NCBI GenBank assembly: GCA_036881885.1
Contig: JBAJNL010000034.1
Location: forward strand, 1 to 14,580
DNA from: JBAJNL01 sp036881885
GTDB taxonomy: Bacteria; Pseudomonadota; Alphaproteobacteria; Holosporales; Hepatobacteraceae
Direction of reading: 5' to 3'
DNA: 14,580 bases
Part shown: piece by piece, positions 14,401 through 14,580 of the stretch
How the letters are laid out: each line of letters starts with the position of its first letter
Numbering within the stretch: position 1 is the first letter of the stretch
Notes under the pieces: generated by a model
Databases searched by the model: none
The model's input: only the letters and a program-made list of their open reading frames with translations
Told to the model about the DNA's origin: nothing
Translations under genes and position numbers: made by a program

Positions 14401-14559
14401 CCATTCCCCCTTTGGCTAAATAAAAAAATGAAATTCTTCTCTTAGGATAAAATTCTTTTCTGTGAAAACCATTAAGATGGCCGCTGATTCGTCAAAAAAA
14501 TGGCGGATACAAAGGGATTCTAGGAACAGCAATGGCTTTTAAAAAAAGGCTTTGATACA

Positions 14560-14580
14560 ATGGACTTTATGGATACAAAA
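14560..14580 (+). CDS. Possible start of a gene cut by the window edge
   Basis: ATG at 14560 opens a frame MDFMDTK to the last base, with AAAAAAAGG ending about ten bases upstream. A second ATG lies nine bases on. It diverges from the dehydrogenase. Only seven codons are visible, so product and even reality are unknown. Confidence 0.25.

Overview
The window looks like accessory chromosome of a host-associated alphaproteobacterium, probably an intracellular symbiont of the Rickettsiales/Holosporales kind. This is an inference. It rests on an alphaproteobacterial-style EttA, a complete 3-hydroxybutyrate dehydrogenase, a ProP-like MFS transporter of the type multiplied in such symbionts, a secreted F-box-like/leucine-rich-repeat protein with an NLS-like patch, a secreted class 3 lipase, and many palindromic intergenic repeats. 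Base composition is mixed: the transporter, EttA and dehydrogenase are fairly G+C rich, while the upstream regions of the secreted-protein genes are very A+T rich. No tRNA, rRNA, CRISPR array, transposase or phage gene was seen.

Layout. 1-299: tandem copies of a hairpin-forming repeat (family A). 382-2543: two-gene operon of secreted proteins belonging to a family I do not recognise. 2546-2976: repeats A and B and a short direct repeat. 3026-4321: MFS transporter, followed at 4344-4627 by repeats B then A, so the gene is bracketed by both repeat families. 4628-5728 (minus): class 3 lipase split by one in-frame TAA between its signal peptide and its catalytic domain. 5869-7584 (minus): F-box-like/LRR protein. 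7806-7896: SRP 4.5S RNA, followed by the ABC-F factor EttA (7981-9651). 9661-10073: A and B repeats and relics. 10139-13265: second locus of the unknown secreted family, with a minus-strand member diverging from a plus-strand pair. 13291-13603: hairpin, B repeat and 43-bp tandem repeats. 13627-14400 (minus): 3-hydroxybutyrate dehydrogenase. A new gene may start at the right edge.

The most notable system is the secreted family. Five genes in two loci share a signal peptide and repeat units built around a G-G-I-I-G-[ST]-D-G-N motif, followed by a D-[IL]-Y-x-K-L helix-like segment. Three of them add an N-terminal domain with a W-Y signature. The two loci also share upstream DNA: a 30-bp block with 28 identities carrying a TATC(T)...(A)GATA inverted repeat inside a promoter-like -35/-10 arrangement. 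This suggests co-regulated, expanding exported proteins. Together with the lipase and the F-box/LRR protein, most of the non-housekeeping coding capacity here is predicted to be exported, as expected for an organism interacting with a eukaryotic host.
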